Shown piece after piece: positions 8,901-17,193 of a stretch of 64,000 nt of DNA. The notes below the pieces were generated by a model. The model was not told the DNA's origin and did no database searches. It worked only from the letters and a program-made list of their open reading frames with translations. The number at the start of each line of letters is the position of its first letter. Positions within the stretch are counted from its first letter, which is position 1. Source of the DNA: JALOOB01 sp040766655 (GTDB lineage: Bacteria; Chloroflexota; Anaerolineae; CG2-30-64-16); assembly GCA_040766655.1 (NCBI GenBank), contig JAXGQB010000006.1, forward strand, positions 372,001-436,000, written 5' to 3'. The translations under genes and the position numbers were made by a program.

Positions 8901-9458
8901 CAGGGCCTCACGCGCGGCGGCGAGCACCGAGTTCGGCGAGAGCAGATCCGCGGGCATGAGCAGCTCGGTGACGTCGCCGATCGGCTCGAACATGAACGGC
9001 ATGCTGGCGTGGTAGGCGTTGCAGGCAGACACCAGCAGCAGCCGGTACGCCTCGCCCTGCGCATCGCTCGATCGCATCCGCCCGGCCAGCAGGTCCGACA
9101 CCATCTTGCGGTCCAGTGCTTGCGCCAACTCGTCGTCGAATACGCCCGCCTTGGCCTCCTGCAGGATCTCGGGCAACGTGCCGTCGTCCGCCGGCGAGAC
9201 GATCCGCATCGGCGTATAGGCGTTGGCGTCCATGAAGCGCAGCGCGCAGAAGCGGTTGAACCAGGTGTACGCGACGCGCTCGACGACCGCCCCGCGCGAG
9301 GTCGAGCGGAGCTCGTGCTTGAGGTTGGCGATGGCCGTCGCGTAGCCGCGCAGCTCCGCGCTGTCCGTGCCCAGCACCGCGTCGAGCCGGCTAGCGACCT
9401 GCTCGTGCAGCTGATGCCGCGCAGCCTGAGCGAAGCGTTCGAGGGGTTTCGTGTCCAT
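5937..9458 (-). CDS. pglX: BREX-1 adenine-N6 methyltransferase PglX, copy 1
   Basis: A 1173-residue protein beginning MDTKPLERFAQAARHQL. SAM-binding DPACGSGHML lies around residue 294 and catalytic NPPY at 474-477. A variable central segment follows (about 478-840, marked by NKGGKFRKWYGNQEY), then the conserved C-terminal region containing DIRSFFVREFYDDHLKRYKR, ending in a helical segment rich in charged residues. It starts 6 nt after the brxC stop, so the two are surely co-translated. The central segment is alignable to copy 2 but diverged, so the two enzymes probably methylate different sequences. Length and motif order are normal for type 1 PglX. Both copies look intact, which argues against simple redundancy. 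Confidence 0.93.
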   Translation of the reverse strand: MDTKPLERFAQAARHQLHEQVASRLDAVLGTDSAELRGYATAIANLKHELRSTSRGAVVERVAYTWFNRFCALRFMDANAYTPMRIVSPADDGTLPEILQEAKAGVFDDELAQALDRKMVSDLLAGRMRSSDAQGEAYRLLLVSACNAYHASMPFMFEPIGDVTELLMPADLLSPNSVLAAAREALTPETCQDVEVIGWLYQFYIAEKKDEVDAKVKRGGKVEPDELPAKTALYTPHWIVRYLVENSLGRLWLLNRPHSRLADPQAGQMPYYIKPEEPETDFLRIGSPEEIRLGDPACGSGHMLTYSFDLLYLIYEEEGYNPPDIPRLILEKNLYGMEIDPRSASLAAFALTMKARSRDRRFLRRGVRPNICAYAPAEITEAELAGVAWFKALSTNLVDLPMRDALLHDLGLWAQIGNIGSLLQPQLTLDQIETLQGRIGSAGNLLDGLANERVLGVLEQLAYLARKYHVVITNPPYMGGGMNDDLKDFLRARYADVKSDLFSAFMIRVKEQVRAGGFIGMMTPFNWMFLSSFEKLRDTILDECTITSLVRPEFHAFFDSAFVSICGFTLFTRPQRDHRGAYIDLDRFYGADMQPEKALEAIKNPSCGWFYRASAADLKKIPGAPIAYWVSEKLIGVYSRAQLLGELVRACQGVATAENDRFLRHWHEVSIHRTGFGCTDRRQAVSTRRRWFPYNKGGKFRKWYGNQEYVIDWYDDGRELLDMRPKSVIRNPDTYFLEAASWSKVTSGGFSLRYFPPGFIYDVAGCSLFADSNRMLKLTLGVMNSPVMRGTIDALTPTLNFEVGQIARFPIVPEVQAAADDVVQNIAILIDGCRADWDAYETSWDFAALPLSRPYFRRDTLAGTYAALRAHWRDMTVDMQRLEEENNRIFIDAYGLQDELTPDVPLSEITLTCNPHYRFGGNKSEEELERLLRADTMREFISYAVGCMFGRYSLDKPGLILANAGETLDDYLAQVPHPTFVPDRDNVLPILDADWFTDDVVARFGRFLRVTFGEAYYAENLAFIEEALGRDIRSFFVREFYDDHLKRYKRRPIYWLFSSPGGSFNALVYMHRYRPDTVSVVLNDYLREYIAKLASARADALHNSIRAGVSNREKAAAVKEVARLDKVLKELEAYEEVLLDLARKQIRIDLDDGVKVNYAKFGTALRRVVGLNA
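8037..9458. repeat. Long direct repeat shared with 4445-5866 (pglX 5' halves)
   Basis: This is the partner copy of the repeat described at 4445-5866. High similarity ends abruptly at the NPPY codons, where the specificity region begins. A shorter region of high similarity resumes in the 3' parts of both genes (about 2267-3330 and 5937-6960). Confidence 0.85.
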
Positions 9459-9464
9459 GAATGG

Positions 9465-12400
9465 CTAGATCCTTACGCGCTTCCCCGCCTTGATGACTTC
9501 CAGCAGCGCCACTCGTAGCACCGCGAGGTAGGCGTCGACGTCGGCTTCGTCCGCGAGGTAGAGCCGGTCAATCTCCACATGCACCGCGTGGTGTGCCACG
9601 TAGCCTCCGGTGGGGTCCGCAATTCGTTCTGTGCCCCCGAGTGGCGGCTCAACTACAACCTCCACCGCCGGTTGGTCGAGCTGGGTCTCTGCGGCAGCCG
9701 CGCTGCGCATCGCCGCCCAGGCAGTCAGCTTCTCCACCGCCTCCATGTGGCCGACCTCGTCAAACCGCCGCAGCGTATCGCGAATGACCGCAACCAGCGT
9801 CTGGCGATCGATCTGGCGCCTCACCCCATCGAAAAGCGACTTCAACTCGCTCCGCTGGTCAGCATTCAGCCCGCCGTACTCGGGGCTGCCCTCGATGCGG
9901 CTCCACCACTGGTCAAGCCTGAGGTCGGCCTCTGATCGCTCCGCTGCGACCCGCGCCGCCACCTTCTCCCGCAGCACGTCGAGCAGTGCCTTGGCCTGCG
10001 TCATGCGATTGCCCGAGCAGCACGCCGGATCGTCGAGGATCGCGCGCAAGGCCGCTGCCTCGCCGCCGTCGACGTACGACAGGTTCGCATCCTGCGCTTC
10101 GAGATACGCCCGCGCCTCGTCGTAGATCTGCCGCTGGCTGCCAGACATGAACCGGCGCACGGGATCGATCACGCGCTCCTTGAGATCGAACAATGCATCG
10201 CTCTCCCGAGGCAGCTCCAGCAGGTAGAAGTCCGTCTTCTTGCCGATGACCTTGCCCAGGGCATCGATCGGTCCCTGCAATTGACCGAGAAACGGATACT
10301 GGATCGCGCTCTCCTTGAGCCGCTTGAGCTCGTCCTCCAGCGCAATGAACTTGGCATTGGTCTCGCGCGCCAACGGCCGGGCCTCGCTAGCCGCAGGCGG
10401 TCCGTCGAAGAAGTCCGCGTAGAACTTGGCGAGCTTCCGCACCTGGCTCGCCGTATACTCGACCAGCGGTTCCAGGACGACGTTGCCGTACCTCTGCGTG
10501 GCCGCGAGCGCGCGCAGCAGCGCATCTCCCTCCAGCAGGTTCGAGTCCTGCCGCGCCTCGATCTTTCCGCGCGCGATCAGCTTCGCCAACATGCACGGCG
10601 CAGCCCACACGCCCCACCCGTAGGGTTTGCGCTCGAAACGGTTGGCGACGGCCAGCACGGTCGAGCGCTGTCCGCTGCTGTAGTTGGCCTGGACGAACGA
10701 CAGCACTTCCTGTTCCGGCTCGCTGATGCTCTCCACCTCGCCGCCGAACTGGGGTTGCGGCGCCTGCAGGCAGCCGCGCAGGCTGTCCTCGCTGTAACTG
10801 ATTCCCCGCAGCATGTCGAGGTTCGTATACACCCGGCGCACAACCTCCTGAAACGCCCGGGTGAGCCGGGTGCGGGCGTCCGTGCTGGTGATATCAAGGT
10901 CGTTGCCCGAGAAGATCAGCGTTGCCTCGAGCAGCAGATCCGCCACGAGCGTCTTCAGCGCCACCATGCGCTCGTTGTTCTGCAGCTGGCGCTCCGTCAG
11001 GATGCGCTTGATCGTGGGTTCCTGTGTCGCACCCAGATTCTGGCGCACGTACTTCTCCGTGCGCTTGTACATCATCAGGTCCTGCATCAGCCTCGGGCTC
11101 GCCGGCAGGGCGACCCACAGCTCGTCCCGCCCCATCGACTGCATGCGGAGCATGGCTGGATTGCCCGCGTGCTCGTGGAACGGGCTGAACACCTGGATCG
11201 CGACCTCCGCAGCCTGCCCGAAGGTGACCCCATCCAGCTTGCGCGCGAACGCGAAGTCGCGGCCGTTCTCGTCCCGGATCTTGCGTTCTCCGCGCAGGAT
11301 CGAGTCGAAGATGATCTTGTGCAGCTCGTCCACAACCGTCGTCGTCTCGACCTCGGTGTTCTTGATCTCCTGCTCGACGTCCTTCTCCTGATCGGTCAGG
11401 TATTCGTACAGGTCGCCGTTGCGCAGCACATACGAGCCTTGTTCGAGCCGGTCGAGGGCCTCCTGCAGCAGCACCGCCTGGCCGGACAGGTCTGCGTCGA
11501 ACCTGCCGGTCATGAGCACGAGAAGATTGTGCGGGGTGGCCTTGAACTCACGCACGTATTTCAGCAGGAAGAGGACCTTGAGCACCTGGGCCGCGAGCGG
11601 TGCGTCCGCAAGCTGCCGCTCGGCCGCGTTGATCTGTGTCTGGATGTTGGCCTTGAGCGTCGTCCGGATGCCATCGAAGAGCAGATCGAAGGTGGCGAGG
11701 CGCCCCACAGGCTCGTCCGCCAGCCGCTTGGCCGCACTCTGGAACACCTCGAGCAGCGACCGTTCGCCCACCGACCTGTGCTTGCCTTCGAACGCGTTGT
11801 GCTCCGACAACTGGATGATGGCCGACTGAAACAGCTCCACCTGGTACGGCACGAAGGGGTACATCCGGATGAAGTGGTCGTGATCGCGGTATTTGCCGTA
11901 TGAGCGCGTGCCCTCGCCGAAGCCGAAGTAGGTCCGGAAGTTGTTGTACTGGCTGTTGTAGAGCCTGCCGAGCTCGCTCACGCCCAGGTCGTTCTTCTTC
12001 AGAAGCCGGTCCTGGATCACCTCGTCGACGTTCGTGCTGGTCAGCTTCATCCGGGTGCGAAAGCGTGCCATGATCTTGGAGAAGTCGGTCGCCTGCTGCT
12101 TGCTCATCTCGCCGACGATTTCGTCCAGCCCGTCCTGCGACGTCACGATGATCCACGCCCGACCCCGGCACTTCGTCGCCAGGCTCTCGGCGATCGTCTG
12201 CAGGTTCAGCATCAGCTTCGGGTTGTCCGCAATGTACTGGCCCACCTCGTCCACGAAGAAGTTCAGGCGGAAGTCCGGCCCCTGGCGCGCGATGTGAGCC
12301 GCGACCTGCTCGGCGAAGTCCTCGATCGACATGCGGTACTGGTCGCGATACCTCAGCAGGATGCCGCTCGCAGCCTCGCGGGGCGCCCCGGTCACCTGCA

Positions 12401-13019
12401 TGTAGGCGGCCGCGATGTGCTGCGCTTCGAGCAGGGATTGCTCCCGGCCCTGCGCCCAATCCCGGCCCGCGATCGATGCGTAGGCCTGCTTGAACGCTTC
12501 GTACTGATCGCGGTTGTCCAGGTCCCGCTCGAACTGGGCGATATGCCCTTGCTTGCCGTAGTAGCCGCACATCTCGTCGAATACCTGGACGAACACCGAG
12601 AGGAGCGCGTCGACCTGCGCCTTGCTGATCAGCACGGCCTTCTGGTCGATGTTGAAGAGGATACTCTTGGAGGGGATCTTGACGGCTCGCCGGATCTCGG
12701 CGGCCAGGATCTCGTTGCCTTCGCACTTCGGCACGAAGAGATCGAGGGTGCGGCGCCCATCGATGGTGCGGTTCTCGAGCAATAGCGCCAGCATCTTCAA
12801 CAGGTGCGACTTGCCCGAACCGAAGAAGCCCGAGATCCAGGCCCCATTGGCGCCCTGGTAGTCGTTGTAGGCCTCGAGGAAATCGCTCAGGCGCCGCTCT
12901 ACCTCGCGCGTGACGACGAACTCCTCGACCTCGGTCTTCAGGCTGGCCTCATCGTCGGCCTTGATCACGCCTTCGATATTGCGGCCAACCGGCTTCTTGA
13001 AGAGAGCAGATAAGCGCAT
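9465..13019 (-). CDS. brxC: BREX system P-loop ATPase BrxC
   Basis: A 1184-residue protein with Walker A GFFGSGKS at residues 64-71 and a Walker B-like strand RLNFFVDEVGQYI near residue 255, followed by the long helical body usual for BrxC/PglY proteins. The N-terminus (MRLSALFKKPVGRNIEGVIK) is typical of BrxC. BrxC is an AAA-like ATPase of the BREX complex thought to couple nucleotide hydrolysis to defence. A GAGGAG ribosome site precedes the ATG. It starts 65 nt after the brxB stop and ends 6 nt before pglX copy 1. No truncation or frameshift was seen. Confidence 0.94.
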   Translation of the reverse strand: MRLSALFKKPVGRNIEGVIKADDEASLKTEVEEFVVTREVERRLSDFLEAYNDYQGANGAWISGFFGSGKSHLLKMLALLLENRTIDGRRTLDLFVPKCEGNEILAAEIRRAVKIPSKSILFNIDQKAVLISKAQVDALLSVFVQVFDEMCGYYGKQGHIAQFERDLDNRDQYEAFKQAYASIAGRDWAQGREQSLLEAQHIAAAYMQVTGAPREAASGILLRYRDQYRMSIEDFAEQVAAHIARQGPDFRLNFFVDEVGQYIADNPKLMLNLQTIAESLATKCRGRAWIIVTSQDGLDEIVGEMSKQQATDFSKIMARFRTRMKLTSTNVDEVIQDRLLKKNDLGVSELGRLYNSQYNNFRTYFGFGEGTRSYGKYRDHDHFIRMYPFVPYQVELFQSAIIQLSEHNAFEGKHRSVGERSLLEVFQSAAKRLADEPVGRLATFDLLFDGIRTTLKANIQTQINAAERQLADAPLAAQVLKVLFLLKYVREFKATPHNLLVLMTGRFDADLSGQAVLLQEALDRLEQGSYVLRNGDLYEYLTDQEKDVEQEIKNTEVETTTVVDELHKIIFDSILRGERKIRDENGRDFAFARKLDGVTFGQAAEVAIQVFSPFHEHAGNPAMLRMQSMGRDELWVALPASPRLMQDLMMYKRTEKYVRQNLGATQEPTIKRILTERQLQNNERMVALKTLVADLLLEATLIFSGNDLDITSTDARTRLTRAFQEVVRRVYTNLDMLRGISYSEDSLRGCLQAPQPQFGGEVESISEPEQEVLSFVQANYSSGQRSTVLAVANRFERKPYGWGVWAAPCMLAKLIARGKIEARQDSNLLEGDALLRALAATQRYGNVVLEPLVEYTASQVRKLAKFYADFFDGPPAASEARPLARETNAKFIALEDELKRLKESAIQYPFLGQLQGPIDALGKVIGKKTDFYLLELPRESDALFDLKERVIDPVRRFMSGSQRQIYDEARAYLEAQDANLSYVDGGEAAALRAILDDPACCSGNRMTQAKALLDVLREKVAARVAAERSEADLRLDQWWSRIEGSPEYGGLNADQRSELKSLFDGVRRQIDRQTLVAVIRDTLRRFDEVGHMEAVEKLTAWAAMRSAAAAETQLDQPAVEVVVEPPLGGTERIADPTGGYVAHHAVHVEIDRLYLADEADVDAYLAVLRVALLEVIKAGKRVRI

Positions 13020-13084
13020 GACGTTAGCTCCTCGTCGAGCGGGCCAAACAGCGCGACCGCTGGGTTTGGTGGTAACGGCGATCC

Positions 13085-13696
13085 TTACGGATCTACGTGA
13101 TAGATGTCGAACGCCCTGTAATATCGATCATCCGGCAGTCGATCGAACAAGCGCAGCGAGGCCCCTGCCTCCAGCGTCTGCTGGTACTTGCCAGGAAAGA
13201 ACAACACGGTGGGAAACGCCTTCGCCGTGCTCTGGAGATTGTTGAGCACGTTGTGCGACCGGATATAGGGGAACACCTCGCCGGCGCCGGTCAGGAAGAG
13301 CACGTCGCACGTCTCGCTGCTCACCCGCTCCGCGATGGCCGGGACAAGGTGATCCTCCGGATCGAGCACGCCTTGCAGCAGTTCGAGCAGCTCCGCCTTG
13401 CTCGAAGCAGGCTCGATCTCCAGCACTTGCTCCCAGATGCCGCGCGCTTTGAGCATCTCGACCGCGAGGTCGTACAGGTTGACTTCGACCACCTGTACAC
13501 CATCTTGCCGCAGCCGCCGGGCAAGCTGCCCGACGAGGGCCTGCATTTCGACCGTCTCATGCGGTGCAAAAGGACAGATGAAGAAAGGCACCTCGTTACC
13601 CAGGCTCTCCATCTGTAGGAATCGACGGCTTTTGATAACGCGCCACAAGTGGTCGTAGCGAGCCGCCAGGGGGGAAGAGGCAAGGTCGACGCTCAT
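13085..13696 (-). CDS. brxB: BREX protein BrxB (DUF1788)
   Basis: About 203 residues. DUF1788 hallmarks are visible: the conserved LGNEVPFFICPF near the N-terminus, CDVLFLTGAGEVFPYIRSH in the middle and FPTVLFFPGKYQ near the C-terminus. The chosen ATG at 13696 overlaps the brxA stop as ATGA, suggesting translational coupling; an ATG three codons upstream (13705) is the alternative. BrxB is a small essential component of type 1 BREX without known enzymatic activity. Gene order brxA-brxB-brxC is canonical. Confidence 0.92.
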   Translation of the reverse strand: MSVDLASSPLAARYDHLWRVIKSRRFLQMESLGNEVPFFICPFAPHETVEMQALVGQLARRLRQDGVQVVEVNLYDLAVEMLKARGIWEQVLEIEPASSKAELLELLQGVLDPEDHLVPAIAERVSSETCDVLFLTGAGEVFPYIRSHNVLNNLQSTAKAFPTVLFFPGKYQQTLEAGASLRLFDRLPDDRYYRAFDIYHVDP

Positions 13697-14325
13697 TGGC
13701 TGCATTCCGAGAGTTGCGCATCACTGACGGGAAAGATCGCAAGCAGGGCGGCGTCGTCACCGCGGATGGCTGCGATCAAAGCCGGGGACAGTAGCGCCGG
13801 CTGGATTAGGTCCCCCTCCGATACGATGTCTGCCTCGCGGAGCATTGCGAAGAGGTTCGAGCGCAGTTTCGCCCGTGTCGACAGCTTGATCTTCTCGAGC
13901 TCGGGGTGCCAGTCCATCTTGCGATTAAAGAAGATGTCGAAATCGCCGTAGGTCAGGTTGAAGTCGAGTCGAACGAACTTCTCCCGGACAACCTGTGCCG
14001 CGAAGTCGTGCACGAATTGGTAGCGCTTGCAGATGGCCAGCCAGCACAGCGCGCGCTGGTCTCCCTTCGAGCCGTCCACGAGCAAGCCTAGTTGAACCGG
14101 CGTCAGGTTCTCCAGCCGCTGTACGGCCTCCCGTCCCCGCCGCTCTGCAGCGCTTGGTGTCCGGATCTGGAGCAGGTTCCCGTCCCGCATTTCCTTGCGA
14201 ACCGCGCGCCAGTCCCCCACGCGCGCATACACCTCGGCTGCAATCACGCCTTCGCGCAGCAGCAAGGCGCCGGCGGTAAACGCCATCAGATAGGGTCTTG
14301 GGCCCACGCTGTACTTGTCACTCAT
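13693..14325 (-). CDS. brxA: BREX protein BrxA (DUF1819)
   Basis: A 210-residue DUF1819 protein starting MSDKYSVGPRPYLMAFTAGA. BrxA family members are small helical proteins with winged-helix-like parts that bind DNA; typical segments here are GDQRALCWLAICKRYQF and FDIFFNRKMDWHPELEKI. The frame stays open for 97 codons further upstream, but this start gives the family's normal length and N-terminus. The start overlaps the end of a small upstream ORF by 8 nt and the stop overlaps brxB (ATGA), so the operon head is tightly coupled. It is the first recognisable gene of the defence operon. Confidence 0.9.
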   Translation of the reverse strand: MSDKYSVGPRPYLMAFTAGALLLREGVIAAEVYARVGDWRAVRKEMRDGNLLQIRTPSAAERRGREAVQRLENLTPVQLGLLVDGSKGDQRALCWLAICKRYQFVHDFAAQVVREKFVRLDFNLTYGDFDIFFNRKMDWHPELEKIKLSTRAKLRSNLFAMLREADIVSEGDLIQPALLSPALIAAIRGDDAALLAIFPVSDAQLSECSQ

Positions 14326-14446
14326 CTTGCGAGGCGCACGCTTCCGCAGGTACGTCCCAATCGAGTTCCTCCCAGAATGCTCTGTACGCGCCGAGCATCC
14401 CGGCCAGATCAAGCTTCTCTCTGTCGACAACGATGGACTGCAACAT
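14318..14446 (-). CDS. Small acidic ORF (42 codons) coupled to brxA, unknown function
   Basis: An ATG at 14446, preceded by AAAGG about 12 nt upstream, opens a 42-residue frame starting MLQSIVVDREKLDLAGMLGA and ending in an acidic tail. Its stop lies inside the brxA start (8-nt overlap), an arrangement usual for coupled genes. The product looks like one or two amphipathic helices and matches no family I know. It could be a genuine small BREX accessory protein or a leader peptide that tunes brxA translation. Evidence is positional and compositional only. Confidence 0.45.
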   Translation of the reverse strand: MLQSIVVDREKLDLAGMLGAYRAFWEELDWDVPAEACASQDE

Positions 14447-14588
14447 GGTGAGAGGACCTTTCTGATGCTTGAGTATACTCGTGATGGTGCACCTTGCCCG
14501 TAGCCGGCCATGCCCTGTGTGGTGGCGTCTGTCGACGTCCAGACTGTCCGGGGCTTTGCTTCGAATATCAATGCTACTTGCCGAGCCG

Positions 14589-14618
14589 AGTATAGCACAG
14601 TCCCGCATTGTGCCACAA
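14589..14618 (-). promoter_or_regulatory. Candidate promoter of the BREX operon
   Basis: On the minus strand, TTGTGG (14618-14613) and TATACT (14594-14589) are spaced 18 bp apart. A second TATACT, inside the palindrome GAGTATACTC at 14471-14480 and nearer the first ORF, has only a weak -35 (CGGGCA). Either could drive the operon. The two -10 boxes share the context AGTATA on the plus strand. Confidence 0.4.
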
Positions 14619-14787
14619 AGCGCGGTGTCGGACGGTGTTGCCCGCCTTGCCGAGGTGCTGACGAATATCATGGCCGTTGTCCGCGGGTTGAGGTAATGTG
14701 GGTGAGTTGATGTGCGAAGTTGGTGGGGTCGCGCCAGCGGGAAGCTGCTGCTCAGCGTTGATACACCATAGAAGGATGCGGCAGGTC

Positions 14788-17193
14788 ATGTGGGATGTAC
14801 TCAAAGGCGCGCTGACGCGCCATATGTTGCGGCTGTTCTTGGTCCTGGCACTGGTGCCCCTGTTGATCGTCGGCGTGGTCTCAGGCGTTCTGCGTGTGCA
14901 AAATCAGGATCGCACGGTGCAGGCACTAGAGGCAGACCTGCGTGAGAAGGCATCCGGCCAGATCCTTGCGCAGGCCCGCCACCAGGCCGATCTCCTGGAG
15001 CGGGCACTGTTGCATCGCACGGCCGTTGCGGTGCTGCTAGCTGAGCACGGCCAACGGCTCCTGGAGACCGGCAGCATGGCCCAAGGGCTGGGCCTTCAGG
15101 AGGATGCACCGGCCGCTGTCGCCATGTCCTGGAGCGTGGCGCAGGACCGCGCGGTTCGCGCTGCTTTCGTGCAGTTGCCGGGCCAGGCCGAATGGATCGT
15201 TCCTGCCATCTCTGGTCGGATAGACCATCGGCAGCTCTTCTCTGATTGGGATCCGGCGAGTCCGCCGGCTTCAGGCGAGCCGGCCGATGTCGCCTGGCGT
15301 ATCACTTATACGGGTCAGGGAGCCGTCCTGGTTCTGGCCGCGCCGGTGTGGTCCGGGAATCGTGCGGTCGGCATCGCGGGACTCGAGTTGTGGCTGGATC
15401 GCGTGATCGATGAGGCGCCTCGGGACGGACTCGTGGGGCGCTCGTCTCTGCTTCTCGTCTCGTCAGATGCTCGATTCGCCGCGCTGCAGAGTTGGAGCCA
15501 CGATTCGTTCCGGTGGAGCCGCCTGCCACCCCTGGCCTTCAGGGCCGGACGTTCTCTCAGTGAGTTCTTGCCGGACGACGCGGCCACAGCGTTGGACGCC
15601 GCCGACTTCCAGGCCCATCTCGCGCAACGCGAGCCGCTCGTTTTGCCCGTCGATCTCGAGGATCAGTCGGCGTACATGGCCTTTCAAGCCGTGGGCGGTA
15701 CGCCTCTCTCCGTCGCACTGGTCTTGCCGCTTGCCGAGGTGTGGAGCCTGGCAGAATACTATGGAGCGCCGCTCCGCGTCTCGATCTTGCCTACGGTCAT
15801 CGAGATGGTCGTCGCCCTGCTTACCTTCCTGGTCGCGGTCAGCCTGGGCGCGTTCTTCACGCTGCGCCAGATTGCGCAGCCGATCCGTGAGCTGTCGAGC
15901 GGCGCGCAGGCCATCATGGAGGGTCGCCTCTCGCATCGAGTGCCCCAGGAAGGGCCGGACGAACTGCGGGATCTGGCCCGCTCGTTCAACAGCATGGCGG
16001 AGGCGGTGGGCCAGGGGCAGGCGGAATTGCAGGCAAGTCAGGCGCAGCTGGCGCAAGCGTTGGTAGCGCGCCAGACTCAGTTCGAGGTCATCAACGATGT
16101 GGCTTCTGTGGCCAATCATGCGCAGGATCTTAACGGGAAGCTCAGCTGTGTCCTGGGAATGGTCTGTCCCGCGGTGGTGGCCGATGACGGGGCTGTTGTG
16201 TTGGTCAAGGAGGACCAGAGCATGGTAACTCTGGCTCAGCTGCAAGGTCCACCGTTGGGTGGTGATGGGTCTCCGCTTGCCCTCAGGGCGGAAGCCCTGG
16301 TGCGAGAAGCATTGGCGAATGATCGTGTGCACCAGGCGCCGGTGGCGGCGGTCGCAGATGGCGATCCGAGCGGTTGGTATGCAGCCGTACCGGTGAGGCT
16401 GCGGGGATCCGATAGAGGGGCCATCGTGTTTGAGCGCCGTGCACCTGCAGGCTTCGATGCCGACAGCTTATCATTTCTGGAAGCACTGGCGACGCACGTA
16501 GGGGTGTTGGTGGAGAACGCCAATCTGCAGAACGAACTGCGGTACGTGGTTCTCTGGGAAGAGCGTCGGCGTCTGGCGCGTGAGTTGCATGACTCTGTGA
16601 CCCAGACGGTCTTCACGCTGTCGCTGGCGGCCGAGGGTCTGCGGGCCGGATTACCTGAGCCGCGGCCTGAGGTGCGCGAAGCGTTGGACTTTCTGGTGGC
16701 GCAGGCCGAGCGCGCGCGTCAGGAGATGCGCGGGCTCATCAACGAATTGCGCCCGATCGACCTCGGAAGCGAGACCCTGGCCCAGGCCATTCGTGTGCAT
16801 GCATCGAGCCTCCAGCGCGCCACGGGCCTCAAAGTCAAGCCGGCTATTCAGGGCGATATCGGTCGTCTGTCACCCCACGTGCAGCATAACATGAACCGGG
16901 TGCTGCAGGAGGCGCTCAGCAACGTGATGCGCCACGCAAGGGCTCACGAAGTTGCGATCTGCCTGTCCGTGGACGGCGGCACGGCTGAGTTGCGGGTGTC
17001 CGACGATGGCCTTGGTTTTGCTGCGCCCGTCGCGGGCTCCGAGCACATGGGGTCTTTGGGGCTCATCAGCATGCGCGAGCGCGCCGAGGCGATGGGTGGA
17101 ACCCTAAGCGTGACTTCGTCGCTGGGCGCCGGAACCACCGTGATTGTGCGTGCGCCGATCCAGCCACGTGAAGAGGAGAGCAACCTTGAGTAG
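14788..17193 (+). CDS. NarX/LiaS-type membrane sensor histidine kinase
   Basis: About 801 residues. A first membrane segment (LRLFLVLALVPLLIVGVVSG) directly follows the start, then an extracytoplasmic sensing domain of about 330 residues, a second membrane segment (VVALLTFLVAVSLGAFFTL), a HAMP domain (PIRELSSGAQAIMEGRLSHR), a GAF-like domain, a HisKA_3 dimerisation domain with the phosphoacceptor His in RRLARELHDSV (near residue 601), and an HATPase domain (EALSNVMRHA, DDGLGF, MRERAEAMGG). It should phosphorylate the regulator encoded next, whose start overlaps its stop. A GTG at 14698 and an ATG at 14776 are alternative starts. The signal sensed is unknown; the cytochrome and reductase downstream suggest a respiratory substrate. 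Confidence 0.9.
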   Translation: MWDVLKGALTRHMLRLFLVLALVPLLIVGVVSGVLRVQNQDRTVQALEADLREKASGQILAQARHQADLLERALLHRTAVAVLLAEHGQRLLETGSMAQGLGLQEDAPAAVAMSWSVAQDRAVRAAFVQLPGQAEWIVPAISGRIDHRQLFSDWDPASPPASGEPADVAWRITYTGQGAVLVLAAPVWSGNRAVGIAGLELWLDRVIDEAPRDGLVGRSSLLLVSSDARFAALQSWSHDSFRWSRLPPLAFRAGRSLSEFLPDDAATALDAADFQAHLAQREPLVLPVDLEDQSAYMAFQAVGGTPLSVALVLPLAEVWSLAEYYGAPLRVSILPTVIEMVVALLTFLVAVSLGAFFTLRQIAQPIRELSSGAQAIMEGRLSHRVPQEGPDELRDLARSFNSMAEAVGQGQAELQASQAQLAQALVARQTQFEVINDVASVANHAQDLNGKLSCVLGMVCPAVVADDGAVVLVKEDQSMVTLAQLQGPPLGGDGSPLALRAEALVREALANDRVHQAPVAAVADGDPSGWYAAVPVRLRGSDRGAIVFERRAPAGFDADSLSFLEALATHVGVLVENANLQNELRYVVLWEERRRLARELHDSVTQTVFTLSLAAEGLRAGLPEPRPEVREALDFLVAQAERARQEMRGLINELRPIDLGSETLAQAIRVHASSLQRATGLKVKPAIQGDIGRLSPHVQHNMNRVLQEALSNVMRHARAHEVAICLSVDGGTAELRVSDDGLGFAAPVAGSEHMGSLGLISMRERAEAMGGTLSVTSSLGAGTTVIVRAPIQPREEESNLE

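Noticed and set aside
13696..14616. Longer brxA frame starting near 14616
   Set aside because: The extra 97 residues would run through the small ORF and the promoter candidates, and they do not resemble DUF1819 proteins.
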